Shown here: positions 61,886 through 64,000 of the stretch, in pieces | Layout: every line of letters starts with the position of its first letter | How positions within the stretch are numbered: position 1 is the first letter of the stretch | From: Piezodorus guildinii | Lineage: Eukaryota; Arthropoda; Insecta; Hemiptera; Pentatomidae | Assembly: GCA_023052935.1 (NCBI GenBank) | Contig: CM041294.1 | Span: forward strand, 13,503,791-13,567,790 | Length of the DNA: 64,000 nucleotides | Direction: 5' to 3' | Notes under the pieces: generated by a model | What the model saw: only the letters and a program-made list of their open reading frames with translations | The model's database searches: none | Told to the model about the DNA's origin: nothing | Made by a program: the position numbers and the translations under genes

Positions 61886-62567
61886 TATATAACAAGTTCT
61901 TCATAATATCACCTCAATATGAAATAGTTAACTTATTTTTTCAAATTTAGTTACAAAATCAAACCTTGAAAGCATAAGCATGGTTAATGTAACTAAAAAT
62001 GTCTAGAGAGAGAGAGAGAAATCCTTTATTTTATGGCAATGCTGCCCAAATACATCAGGTTGCTAAAATAACACAGCATACCTGTCTATCCCTCATGGAC
62101 ATATTGCATATACATTTTAATTTTTTTTTTTTTTTAGTTTCCCAGTCTATTTTAATACTAAATTTATAATATTTACAATTTTTTTCCTCAATAATTATTT
62201 ACATTTTTTAAAATTTTCATTTATTTATTTCTCTTCATAACTATATTTAAAAATTAAACCTAAACCTTTGGTGTGTACCAAAATATAAATAAATCCACTC
62301 TTTAATTGCCATGCAGGTGATGGTGGAAATCCCCCAGGAAGTGTAAAATTACGTTTTCCCCCAACACCGCTACATCTTAAATATCGACACCCAAGTCTTC
62401 CTTAAATATATATATATATTCTAAGCTTCTACTAATTGTTTTACAAATGATTTAATTTATTTTATTTTATTCACATTAGGAGATTGCAGGCTATGAAGAG
62501 GGCGAGGGGCCAGACATCGACGAAGGAAGCACCACCGACCAAGACAACAACGAGGTTGATATAATAG
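16593..62567 (+). CDS. Tpr: TPR/Megator, nuclear pore basket coiled-coil nucleoporin (38 exons seen; 3' end outside the window)
   Basis: TPR (Megator in flies) forms the filaments of the nuclear basket on the inner face of the nuclear pore, and acts in mRNA export, chromatin exclusion near pores and the spindle checkpoint. I joined 38 coding exons by GT-AG sites with consistent phase: 6115 nt, about 2038 residues. Diagnostic matches to the family are the SPMAASASKLMKSGLTLTQLY block (exon 7), VISKHLVTFRDIEELQLTNL (exon 10), RWQERANQLIE (exon 24), AKRYKQQY (exon 26), FASIRPMSP (exon 30) and the acidic tail (exons 36-38). The start at 16593 has AAA before ATGG, a good context; a TTG-initiated extension upstream is not needed. 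The last exon ends at 62567 mid-codon before GTTGGT, and no continuation was found by 64000, so the C-terminal exon(s), stop and 3' UTR lie to the right. Exon coordinates are in the block entries below. Identity is very secure; single exon edges are predictions. Confidence 0.95.
17991..18042 (+). mobile_element. SINE-2 3'-end fragment
   Basis: ACAAGACCCTCCATCGGTTG followed by TAGTGGGACAGG and an oligo(T) run matches the last 50 bases of the 27007-27326 element. Only the tail is present. Confidence 0.7.
19047..19440 (-). repeat. Repeat family A, copy 2 (partial)
   Basis: In TPR intron 4. Begins TCTGGTGTGGGTAACACACG (reverse of the family's 3' end), continues through TTAGAGATAAAAATACGTG and the GCCCTGTCAGACCATTTTAA region, with an internal deletion. 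Non-coding. Confidence 0.7.
20301..23037 (+). other. TPR intron 6
   Basis: 2.7 kb. Holds a non-LTR retrotransposon fragment (20772-21905) and, further on, GTAGGTGAGGTGAAA-type repeats near 22233-22300 with an inverted partner near 22615-22645. The rest is AT-rich and shows nothing I can name. Confidence 0.6.
20772..21905 (-). mobile_element. CR1/Jockey-type non-LTR retrotransposon, 3' fragment, copy 1
   Basis: On the minus strand the frame 21805-21260, extended upstream by KLKLNADKTKAIVIGSNPLL (about 21885-21826), encodes the C-terminal part of the polyprotein: VKNLGVTLDQSLSWKNHVSE, then LIFPHFDYCCAVY. The end lies at 20772 with the shared 3' terminus (CAGAATAAA on the minus strand). Sister copies: 28455-29338 and 47558-49815. 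The endonuclease and most of the RT are absent; the final frame is broken after 21260. Clade within the CR1/Jockey group not resolved. Confidence 0.78.
23038..28432 (+). CDS. Tpr: TPR exons 7-12: most conserved block of the rod
   Basis: Exons: 23038-23216, 24189-24401, 26588-26689, 26759-26905, 28072-28227, 28325-28432. Exon 7 carries SPMAASASKLMKSGLTLTQL, the best-conserved TPR motif, needed in the family for docking to the pore basket (known for vertebrate TPR, inferred here). Exon 8-9 reads ...DLSRQVCYLLRELEAARGN, exon 10 VISKHLVTFRDIEELQ, exon 11 ...LKSQRDVYARLYKQ. Exon 12 is a short Ser/Pro/Asp-rich break in the coiled coil (SDRSTSPAKPGVSAKK). Introns 6, 8 and 10 are large and repeat-filled. 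Confidence 0.93.
24601..25205 (+). repeat. Arthropod-type interspersed repeat (CTAGCTGCCCCGACAGGCG), interrupted by SINE-1
   Basis: ACTAGCTGCCCCGACAGGCG at 24601 followed by GAAATCGGTCAAGCCGTTCA (24650 on) and an ATATATATAGAT-like end near 24720. The GAAATCGGTTAAGAC...GTGATGCGATGA block recurs at 25113-25160 with an AT-repeat end, on the other side of a SINE-1 copy (24776-25054). I recall such repeats from many arthropods; class not certain. Confidence 0.5.
24776..25054 (-). mobile_element. SINE-1, copy c (near full length)
   Basis: Reverse orientation, from the ATTTAACGTCAC tail to the CAAGTGATCCC 5' end. tRNA-like head with B box GGATTTGAACCCA near 24990-25003. Lies in TPR intron 8. Confidence 0.85.
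25473..25520 (+). mobile_element. SINE-1 mid-body fragment
   Basis: GATCCCAAGTCTGTGCGACA then TCAGGTACTTGTTAAA matches the middle of SINE-1. Too short for more. Confidence 0.6.
25650..26200 (-). mobile_element. Merlin-type DNA transposon relic (ISXO2-like transposase)
   Basis: Overlapping minus-strand frames read, with one frameshift, as RQGCNQSRSVYKGTWFENCR, then LFIYSWANCYTTSFCIKELG, then NPMKIGGPGMIVEIDKSYFS and RRKYMRGRLYPTQWV. The IGGPG-x-VEID-x-S-F/Y-SRRK...GR...QWV block is typical of the ISXO2-like catalytic domain of Merlin transposases, with Asp in VEID the first catalytic residue. The second half of the domain is missing or unreadable and stop codons interrupt. Terminal repeats not found. 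Lies in TPR intron 8. Confidence 0.7.
27007..27326 (+). mobile_element. SINE-2 (tRNA-derived), complete copy with target-site duplication
   Basis: The head GTAGTCTAGTGGATAGAGCG ... GGGTTCGAATCCCGG has A and B boxes of a tRNA and can fold like one. The body runs to GGGTTGTAGTGGTACAGG and a run of about 16 T. AATTTGTTT occurs at 26998-27006 and again at 27327-27335, a target-site duplication. In TPR intron 10. Not a functional tRNA gene: it is repeated in the window with the same body. Confidence 0.88.
27656..27830. repeat. (AT)n microsatellite
   Basis: About 170 bp of nearly uninterrupted AT dinucleotides with short breaks, in TPR intron 10 before exon 11. Length is probably assembly- and allele-dependent. 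Confidence 0.95.
28455..29338 (-). mobile_element. CR1/Jockey-type non-LTR fragment, copy 2
   Basis: Minus-strand frame 29328-29029 (PSYIYNLLQFKPSIHPLETR, LWNSLPPNIRHTRSLSTFKH) is the C-terminus of the same family as 20772-21905. The 3' UTR runs to TTTATTCTGGGAC at 28458. It fills most of TPR intron 12, ending just before exon 13. 5'-truncated. Confidence 0.8.
29384..35317 (+). CDS. Tpr: TPR exons 13-21: central coiled coil
   Basis: Exons: 29384-29575, 30104-30229, 31263-31403, 31517-31648, 31789-32005, 33076-33262, 33345-33627, 34814-35065, 35153-35317 (phases fit throughout). Continuous charged coiled coil; exon 13 includes ILEELKKEHARYREERKENE, typical of the family's second rod half. Exon 19 is unusually Ala/Glu-rich (EATASSAEATAKEQAERVA). 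Exon 21 starts with a Ser/Thr-rich, non-helical stretch (TSLDTSSAGNESLVSDSFR). Intron 14 holds a mariner relic, intron 17 repeat A copy 3, intron 19 a GC-rich minisatellite. Confidence 0.92.
30284..31188 (-). mobile_element. mariner relic, lineage 1
   Basis: Terminal inverted repeats TTGGGTTG(T)xTCACATGAA of about 30 bp end the element at 30284 and 31188, with TA on both sides. The minus-strand frame (30963-30496) contains QTIRRWFAKFSAGDTDLENL (helix-turn-helix region) and later ELGYEVLPHLPSPTDLSPTD (third catalytic Asp region), but the part with the first two catalytic Asp is deleted. In TPR intron 14. 905 bp compared with about 1.3 kb for full mariners. Confidence 0.85.
32042..32870 (+). 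repeat. Repeat family A, copy 3 (near full length)
   Basis: In TPR intron 17. Starts with the palindromic block CTTTCACTCACTATATATAG..., then TGAGTCCAAATAACCAAGTC, a (GT)n run and CCCGGGCGGAAAC, and ends GTTGCCCGCACCAGATTTTT. No coding. The following 160 bases to about 33026 also recur next to copy 6. Confidence 0.8.
34165..34285. repeat. GC-rich 43-bp minisatellite with CCACCGGTGG palindrome
   Basis: GACAGACTAGTGC(A/G)G(G/A)CCACC begins at 34203 and at 34246 (43 bp apart); a degraded earlier unit (TGTGGTACATGCCGTCCGAT) precedes. Each unit contains CCACCGGTGGTACGCG. It stands out in the AT-rich intron 19. Confidence 0.8.
36041..42707 (+). CDS. Tpr: TPR exons 22-28: end of the coiled coil
   Basis: Exons: 36041-36154, 36533-36741, 37100-37250, 39031-39219, 41254-41394, 42302-42470, 42559-42707. 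Exon 24 begins RWQERANQLIERTNKNPDEI and exon 26 IRLIAKRYKQQYTDT, both recognisable TPR landmarks. Exon 25 has a weak acceptor (CATTAAAAAG, few pyrimidines), but only this AG keeps the frame. Exon 28 ends MNQRLAIMQRQLDKQQ, the last heptads. Introns 24-26 carry repeat A, SINE-2 and SINE-1 copies. Confidence 0.92.
37385..37725 (+). repeat. Repeat family A, copy 4 (degenerate)
   Basis: Weak match to the family middle: CCAAGTCTTCATAATGGTTG, ATGAATTTCATATTCAAGAC, GCATTTTGCACCTTTTTT. Both ends absent. In TPR intron 24. Confidence 0.6.
37829..38162 (+). mobile_element. SINE-2, copy 2
   Basis: tRNA-like head (GTGGGTAGAGCGCTAGTCTA, GGGTTCGAATCCCCG) and body as in 27007-27326, ending in more than 20 T. 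The open frames here (37834-38129) are by-products of the SINE. In TPR intron 24. An imperfect target duplication (GTTAAACCATG / GTTTAACATG) may flank it. Confidence 0.85.
39938..40822 (+). repeat. Repeat family A, copy 5 (longest)
   Basis: Near-complete: CATTCACTTACTATATATAG start, GAGTCCAAATAACCAAGTCC, (GT)n, and GTTGCCCGCACCAGATTTT end. Carries about 50 extra bases in the centre compared with copy 3. In TPR intron 25. Non-coding. Confidence 0.8.
41678..42276 (+). repeat. Duplicated segment, intron 26 copy
   Basis: From CGGAATGCTATTAATTACTA to the SINE-1 tail (GACGTTAAATAAATAAACAA) this 600-bp segment recurs at 60973-61609 in intron 37. The shared part includes about 350 bp that is not SINE. 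Confidence 0.85.
42026..42275 (+). mobile_element. SINE-1, copy d (full length)
   Basis: Head GTAGCTAGGTGGTTAGCATA and B box GGGTTCGAACCCG give the tRNA-like part; the body contains TAGGACTCCCACTGTATCATC and the tail is AAATAAATAAACAAA. Part of the duplicated segment above. No function as a tRNA gene. Confidence 0.88.
43028..43984 (+). repeat. Widespread arthropod interspersed repeat, split by a mariner
   Basis: Begins CTAGCTGTTGCCCGCGACTT (about 43028) and ends CTCTTCAGCTTTATATGTTA GTATAGATT at about 43984, with TTCCTCGATAAATGGACTAT inside (43892 on). I recall this repeat from many insects; its class is not established from this copy. A mariner (43106-43591) sits inside it. In TPR intron 28. 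Confidence 0.65.
43106..43591 (-). mobile_element. mariner relic, lineage 2, heavily deleted
   Basis: Ends TTGGGTT(C/G)TCCG and its inverse (GGACAACCCAA, then TA at 43592-43593). The minus-strand frame keeps only the region FHQDNARPHVSLRTRQKLLS and LLPHPPYSPDTASSDFHLF (second and third catalytic Asp; the third block shows ASSD instead of PTD). 486 bp remain. Confidence 0.8.
44040..50769 (+). CDS. Tpr: TPR exons 29-34: Ser/Thr/Gln/Pro-rich linker with one duplicated exon
   Basis: Exons: 44040-44147, 44278-44402, 47323-47473, 49891-50004, 50267-50392, 50644-50769. The coiled coil ends and low-complexity sequence begins. Exon 30 has TPWRETPFASIRPMSPQTRT, where the VxxIRPM element is a family landmark. 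Exon 31 continues with PVLVAPQQQVVHTSS. Exons 33 and 34 are both exactly 126 nt (42 residues), both start with G(E/D)xGxGE and end with PIVATYYRQ, and their intron borders also match, so they are a tandem duplication. Introns 30 and 31 are packed with retrotransposon and hAT-like pieces. Confidence 0.9.
44483..45062 (-). mobile_element. Jockey-like non-LTR retrotransposon 3' end
   Basis: Read on the minus strand: KLLVYYKRLVYITIIRPIWT, YGIELWDSTKPSNSSRIQSL, QSKILNAPYFVTNQLIHNDL, then RRLKRRWPRDLLS stop. The IRPIWTYGIELW and H-N-D-L-x-I-P-F features are typical of the Jockey C-terminus. The 3' end faces 44483 with a poly(A) run (T on the + strand). 5'-truncated, in TPR intron 30. Confidence 0.82.
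45401..45856. mobile_element. hAT-like non-autonomous element
   Basis: Inverted ends CAGGGTGTCTAGCAA at 45401 and TTGCTAGACATCCTG at 45842-45856; possible duplication GCTGCA on both sides. The inside has the repeated phrase GTCAGGG(A)A. No coding. Superfamily suggested by the CAGGG ends only. Confidence 0.55.
45954..46126. mobile_element. hAT-like MITE with TAGGGG(C/T)GGGCATAATC ends
   Basis: 173 bp with inverted ends TAGGGGCGGGCATAATC (45954) and GATTATGCCCACCCCTA (46110-46126). A further end of the same type (GATTATGCCCACCCCTA) lies at 47058-47074, so a second copy or a longer element may be interrupted by repeat A copy 6. In TPR intron 30. Confidence 0.65.
46132..46745 (+). repeat. Repeat family A, copy 6, internally deleted
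   Basis: Starts CTTTCACTTACTATATATAG and runs in register with copy 3, but jumps from the AATGCAATTTTTCGTTTTTG region directly to CCCACACCAGATTTTTATA. About 155 bp downstream (46740-46898) matches the intron 17 sequence following copy 3. Confidence 0.8.
47558..49815 (+). mobile_element. CR1/Jockey-type non-LTR fragment, copy 3, duplicated and split by mariner
   Basis: The left part (47558-47873) encodes LRLNAMKTQAILIGSNSLLR... VKNLGITIDQTLSWKS ... LIFPHLDYCCVVY. A mariner follows (47874-48782). The right part (48783-49815) starts again at the matching GGTTCCAATTCCC position, repeats the same region with a deletion, continues to the C-terminus (about 49452) and ends with CAGAATAAAGTTATTTTTAT and (ATT)n near 49815. 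Frames are broken. Confidence 0.78.
47874..48782 (-). mobile_element. mariner, Hsmar1/cecropia-like lineage, copy 1 (internal deletion)
   Basis: Terminal repeats of 29 bp (TTGGGTTGATGCAAAATTAA... ) at both ends and TA on both sides. The minus-strand transposase is intact from Met to GKVKKL (48701-48243), then joins NARPHVAQPTLRRLHELGYE (48256-47951) in another frame. The first catalytic Asp region is deleted, the second is damaged, the third (PTD) is kept. 909 bp. Confidence 0.88.
51072..52238 (-). repeat. Repeat family A, copy 7, split by SINE-1
   Basis: Reverse orientation: GTTGCCCGCAACACAACTTT at 51088, up to CCAACGGTATAT (51364), then a SINE-1 (51367-51645), then CATACGTGCTGTTCTTATG and the rest, ending in a TACTATATATTTCATATATATAG variant of the palindrome near 52200-52235. 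In TPR intron 34. Confidence 0.75.
51367..51645 (-). mobile_element. SINE-1, copy e, inserted in repeat A copy 7
   Basis: Reverse orientation; tail ATTTAACGTCCCATTATGC at the left, B-box remnant GGGTTTGAACCCA near 51578-51592. The head is degraded (GGTAACCCC in place of GTGATCCC). Confidence 0.8.
52500..53466 (+). mobile_element. mariner-type relic, lineage 3 (TTGGGGTGA ends)
   Basis: Inverted ends TTGGGGTGA(T/G)TAAAAAAAAA with TA outside (52498-52499, 53467-53468). The + strand keeps scattered transposase: NEQTVRRWFAKFKSGDTS (about 52804-52855), LGVSQSSVNHLLH (52970 on) and TYDEKWIYW (53081-53107, first catalytic Asp). Many stops. In TPR intron 34. Confidence 0.8.
53644..53897 (+). CDS. Tpr: TPR exon 35: Ser/Ala/Thr-rich segment with nuclear localisation signal
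   Basis: 254 nt encoding SQVEESGLSVASSGQGG... , then a Ser/Gln/Ala/Thr-rich tract, then KRPAPATDEQSKHTAPAKRT and an R-L-T-P-A continuation. Two basic clusters (KRP and AKRTRL) about 18 residues apart look like a bipartite nuclear localisation signal, and TPR has its import signal in this part of the protein. The exon is strikingly GC-rich compared with every other exon, which also produces long antisense open frames that should be ignored. Confidence 0.9.
53975..54550 (-). mobile_element. CR1/Jockey-type non-LTR 3' fragment, distant copy
   Basis: The minus strand has a decayed C-terminus resembling LWNSLP...SLTSFK (about 54330-54250), weakly related to copies 1-3, and a non-coding 3' side. 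The 86-codon frame at 54289-54549 is an out-of-frame by-product. In TPR intron 35. Confidence 0.5.
54660..62567 (+). CDS. Tpr: TPR exons 36-38: acidic tail, incomplete
   Basis: Exons: 54660-54768, 59737-59820, 62480-62567. They encode DDILVISDEDDDMPDDG, then GIEDGQEFEEEVEEEGRYSL, then EIAGYEEGEGPDIDEGSTTD ending ...EVDIIG. The run of Asp/Glu matches the acidic C-terminal region of TPR. The final Arg/Gly-rich end seen in vertebrate TPR is not in the window. Introns 36 (5.0 kb) and 37 (2.7 kb) hold nested transposons and a large inverted repeat. Confidence 0.88.
54940..56060 (+). repeat. Repeat family A, copy 8, split by mariner
   Basis: The left part (GTGTGTGTGTGG, TTTGATTACCAACTAAAGAA) and the right part (GATGTATAGTATGCGGTTGG, AAAGCTAAAGATTTTAGGAA) match adjacent segments of the family on the two sides of the mariner 55022-55920. 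In TPR intron 36. Confidence 0.7.
55022..55920 (+). mobile_element. mariner, Hsmar1/cecropia-like lineage, copy 2 (in-frame internal deletion)
   Basis: Perfect 29-bp terminal repeats (TTGGGTTGATGCAAAATTAA...), TA outside. The frame 55154-55843 is open from start to stop (229 codons, or 210 from Met at 55211). It keeps the N-terminal DNA-binding part (QIYFYEFKLGRSAAQTARNI, QRWFQKFRRGDFDLED) and the end with HDNARPH and SPDLSPTDFHFF (second and third catalytic Asp, 34 residues between), but lacks roughly 115-135 residues including the first catalytic Asp. It should not cut DNA, though it might still bind terminal repeats (inference). Few other defects, so it is young. Confidence 0.9.
56764..57090 (-). 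mobile_element. SINE-2, copy 3
   Basis: Reverse orientation: oligo(A) (T tail of the element), CCTGTACCACTACAACCCAT, body, and tRNA-like head CCGGGATTCGAACCCAGGAC with A-box side GGATAGAGCAATAG. In TPR intron 36. Confidence 0.88.
57413..57891 (+). mobile_element. RTE-type fragment, sister of the 768-1409 element
   Basis: LHVRIYKTIILPTVVYGRET, KDEQRLKVFENKLLRKVFGP, KRDEATGEFRRLHNVELW match the first fragment closely, then frames break. Ends with TTATTATTATT. In TPR intron 36. Confidence 0.8.
58250..59385. repeat. Inverted pair flanking an RTE-like fragment
   Basis: CTGACATCGCCAATGGAATA at 58263 and its reverse (TTGGCGATGTCAG, 59358-59370) belong to a pair, about 58250-58335 and 59240-59385, sharing CAACTCCAAGACA and TTGATTTCC(A/G)AAAGGTACT. 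The right arm carries about 33 bp the left lacks. It could be the ends of a DNA element into which the RTE fragment inserted. Confidence 0.5.
58505..59110 (-). mobile_element. RTE-like non-LTR fragment, second family
   Basis: Minus strand: NKAYFALNKLFKSRLLSRKI, KIRLYKTLVRSVTTYGCETW, ERKVLRRIFGP, then shifted frames to the 3' end, which finishes in a GAAGAAGAAG tail at about 58510. Different from the 768 and 57413 copies by sequence and tail. 5'-truncated. Confidence 0.75.
59603..59662. repeat. Short near-perfect hairpin before exon 37
   Basis: GAATAGAGGACTAAATA at 59609-59625 and TATTTAGTCCTCTATTC at 59640-59656 extend into A/T flanks to give a stem of about 22 bp with a loop of about 14 nt. 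Confidence 0.75.
60828..60975 (+). mobile_element. SINE-1, copy f, 3'-truncated
   Basis: Head GTAGCTGGGTGGTTAGCATA and GGGTTCAAATCTG, body to GGAGGGGACGTTGAAAAG, then an abrupt switch at about 60973 to the duplicated intron 26 segment. Confidence 0.8.
60973..61609 (+). repeat. Duplicated segment, intron 37 copy
   Basis: Matches 41678-42276 with a few small insertions, including the SINE-1 inside it (61347-61609). See the intron 26 entry. Confidence 0.85.
61347..61609 (+). mobile_element. SINE-1, copy g
   Basis: Same as copy d (42026-42275), including the unusual TAGCTAGGTGGTTAGCATAA head and CCCGCATGTGGTT, so it came along with the duplicated segment and is not a separate insertion. Tail AAATAAATAAACAAAC. 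Confidence 0.85.
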
Positions 62568-64000
62568 GTTGGTGGAAAAACAGATGAAATATATTACTTA
62601 TAATAAATATGATGTCCGTTTTGTTTTGTCCTATTGATATCTGGTATTTAATTCATTAAAATTTATATCCATCACATTATTACAAAAGTAGGAGACTAGG
62701 GGATTTTAAAGAATATTTTATTACATAGTAAAAAAAATTAAATAACAATTATTTTTTGTTATTTTCTCATGTGCTCAACACTGAAATTCTGTTCACTTAG
62801 TTGAAAGAAAGAAATGTTTGTAGTTTTTTACCTGTATTCTTTTAAGGTCTTCTAGTCCTGGCGATTAGTTAATGCAATTCTTTTATGTTCAATTATTTTT
62901 TTAGTTAATATGCCCTGACATATTCTGTATCCTTAATTTGTTTAGCTAAAAGCTCTAAGCAAATATATTTAACTTTGAACATATAGTCATAATGGTAAGG
63001 ATTTTGTGAATGAAGACCTGTCATCATACAATTCTAATAGAAGTGTTTGGTCCACATATGGTGGGAATTTCTCACAAACCTCAAAGTGGAATGGTTTCTG
63101 TAATTTTTACTGGAGTTACTAAATAGTTATCTGGTAGCAATAGCATATCTGATGTTGAAAGCATCAAAGTATAATTATTTTAAAATTGCCGTTATATGAA
63201 AGCTCACATTTATTAAAGTAAAGATATTAATAATTCCTCCTCAATTATAATAAATTTTTAGCTGTTAAGAAACTTCACGATCTTCATATTTGCACCCAAT
63301 TTTAAGCATTAAACTTAACATAAGAAATATTTGTCAAATAAAAGATTTTTGTAACAGCCTTATGCTGTGGTGGTTGAAACAAGTTGATCTATAGATCTGA
63401 TTTAATGATTAACCAACAAATCCCAATTTTGAAGTGTTAACTGGTTTGATGATAGCTCTACCTTGTAAGATATAAGTTACTTTTTTTCTATTGTTCTTCT
63501 CCATCCATATTTGGTTGTTTATTTTAGAGCAGAGATAAATAAGGTAGTAACGACAGTGAACTACTGTTCTCTAGTTCCGGGTTCAAACCTGGAATGTTTT
63601 TACTCGAAGTTGAATGTTTTTACTTATTGATATTTGTATAAGCTTTAATGCCAATGATTGAAAATATAAATCATTGGCATTAAAGCCTTTAACTAAAAAC
63701 TATATTAACAAGGTTTCCTAGACACTGTTCTTATTCTTAAGTTTTTATTCACTGAGAGATTAATTAATTAGATAAGTTAATATTACTTGTTTATTTTAAT
63801 TTAATTAAATTAGTTAGTGTTACTTATTTATTTTGATTTAATTAGATAAGCTAATGTTACTTATTTATTTTGATTAATGTATTTATAAACCTGAATTAAA
63901 CGCATATCTGATGTCCCCAGAATTTATTGAAAAACTTTACCTAATAAAATATACTTTTAGTTAAATTCTAAGATAAAATTAAATATTGAAATTTTTACTT
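62568..64000. other. Start of TPR intron 38, to the right edge
   Basis: AT-rich with no further TPR exon that I could fit. Contains a tRNA-like B box (TTCCGGGTTCAAACCTGGA, about 63573-63591) that may be a decayed SINE, a 17-bp perfect hairpin at 63642-63686, and three diverged units of about 45 bp (TTACT(T/A)(G/A)TTTATTTTGATT type) at about 63768-63880. Confidence 0.5.
63642..63686. repeat. Short perfect hairpin
   Basis: GCTTTAATGCCAATGAT and ATCATTGGCATTAAAGC pair fully over 17 bp, with an about 11-nt AT-rich loop. Confidence 0.8.

Larger units (their letters stand above)
59970..62402. repeat. Large inverted repeat in TPR intron 37 (arms about 0.5 kb)
   Basis: Arm 59970-60461 (GGAAGACTTGGGTGTCGATA ... 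GAAGAACTTGTTATA) is repeated in reverse complement at 61888-62402. Both arms contain a (CT)n/(GA)n run and the phrase AACCTGATGTATTTG(A/G)GCA. The 1.4-kb spacer holds SINE-1 sequences and the duplicated intron 26 segment. The right arm ends about 78 bp before exon 38. Confidence 0.85.

Noticed and set aside
1..64000. CRISPR arrays, bacterial operons, integrated virus
   Set aside because: No regularly spaced short repeats, all real coding is in spliced eukaryotic genes, and no viral capsid, envelope or polymerase gene was recognised. The RT sequences are non-LTR retrotransposons.

Overview
The window is an AT-rich, intron-rich stretch of animal nuclear DNA, almost certainly from an arthropod and probably an insect. 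Evidence: GT-AG introns throughout; several mariner elements, Tc1, Tigger/pogo, Merlin and hAT-like DNA transposons; RTE-like, Jockey-like and CR1/Jockey-type non-LTR retrotransposons; two tRNA-derived SINE families; and a repeat containing phrases (GCCCGCGACTTCGTC, TTCCTCGATAAATGGAC) that I recall from many arthropod genomes. The species cannot be fixed from the sequence.

The main gene is TPR/Megator, the large coiled-coil nucleoporin of the nuclear pore basket. It lies on the + strand from its start codon at 16593 to the right edge. I could join 38 coding exons with consistent reading phases (6115 nt, about 2038 residues). The family is usually about 2300-2400 residues, so the last exon(s), stop codon and 3' UTR lie beyond 64000. 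Exons 1-28 encode the coiled coil, exons 29-34 a Ser/Thr/Gln/Pro-rich linker, exon 35 a Ser-rich segment with a likely nuclear localisation signal, and exons 36-38 the start of the acidic tail. Exons 33 and 34 are a tandem exon duplication.

To the left, on the - strand, are two related genes: A (exons 1646-2192 and 5275-5315) and B (12672-13447, upstream exon not found). Both encode small single-pass membrane proteins whose outer domains share four cysteines at identical spacing (20, 6 and 28 residues apart), a WYY motif and a GHxFEGxGWxC motif. I do not recognise the family. B and TPR are transcribed divergently, about 3.1 kb apart.

Most of the remainder is repeats. From left to right: Tigger relic (1-728), RTE-type fragment with target-site duplication (768-1409), repeat family 'A' (8 copies), Tc1-like relic (6482-8105), a short MITE, an RTE-like element (8762-9660), a 1-kb foldback (9661-10680), and two SINE families. 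Inside TPR introns are CR1/Jockey-type fragments, a Merlin relic, five mariner-type copies, a Jockey fragment, hAT-like MITEs and a 0.5-kb inverted repeat just before exon 38. Several insertions are nested. At least two TPR intron segments (intron 26 to 37, intron 17 to 30) look like copies of each other including sequence outside the mobile elements. No RNA gene outside SINEs, no CRISPR array and no viral gene was seen.
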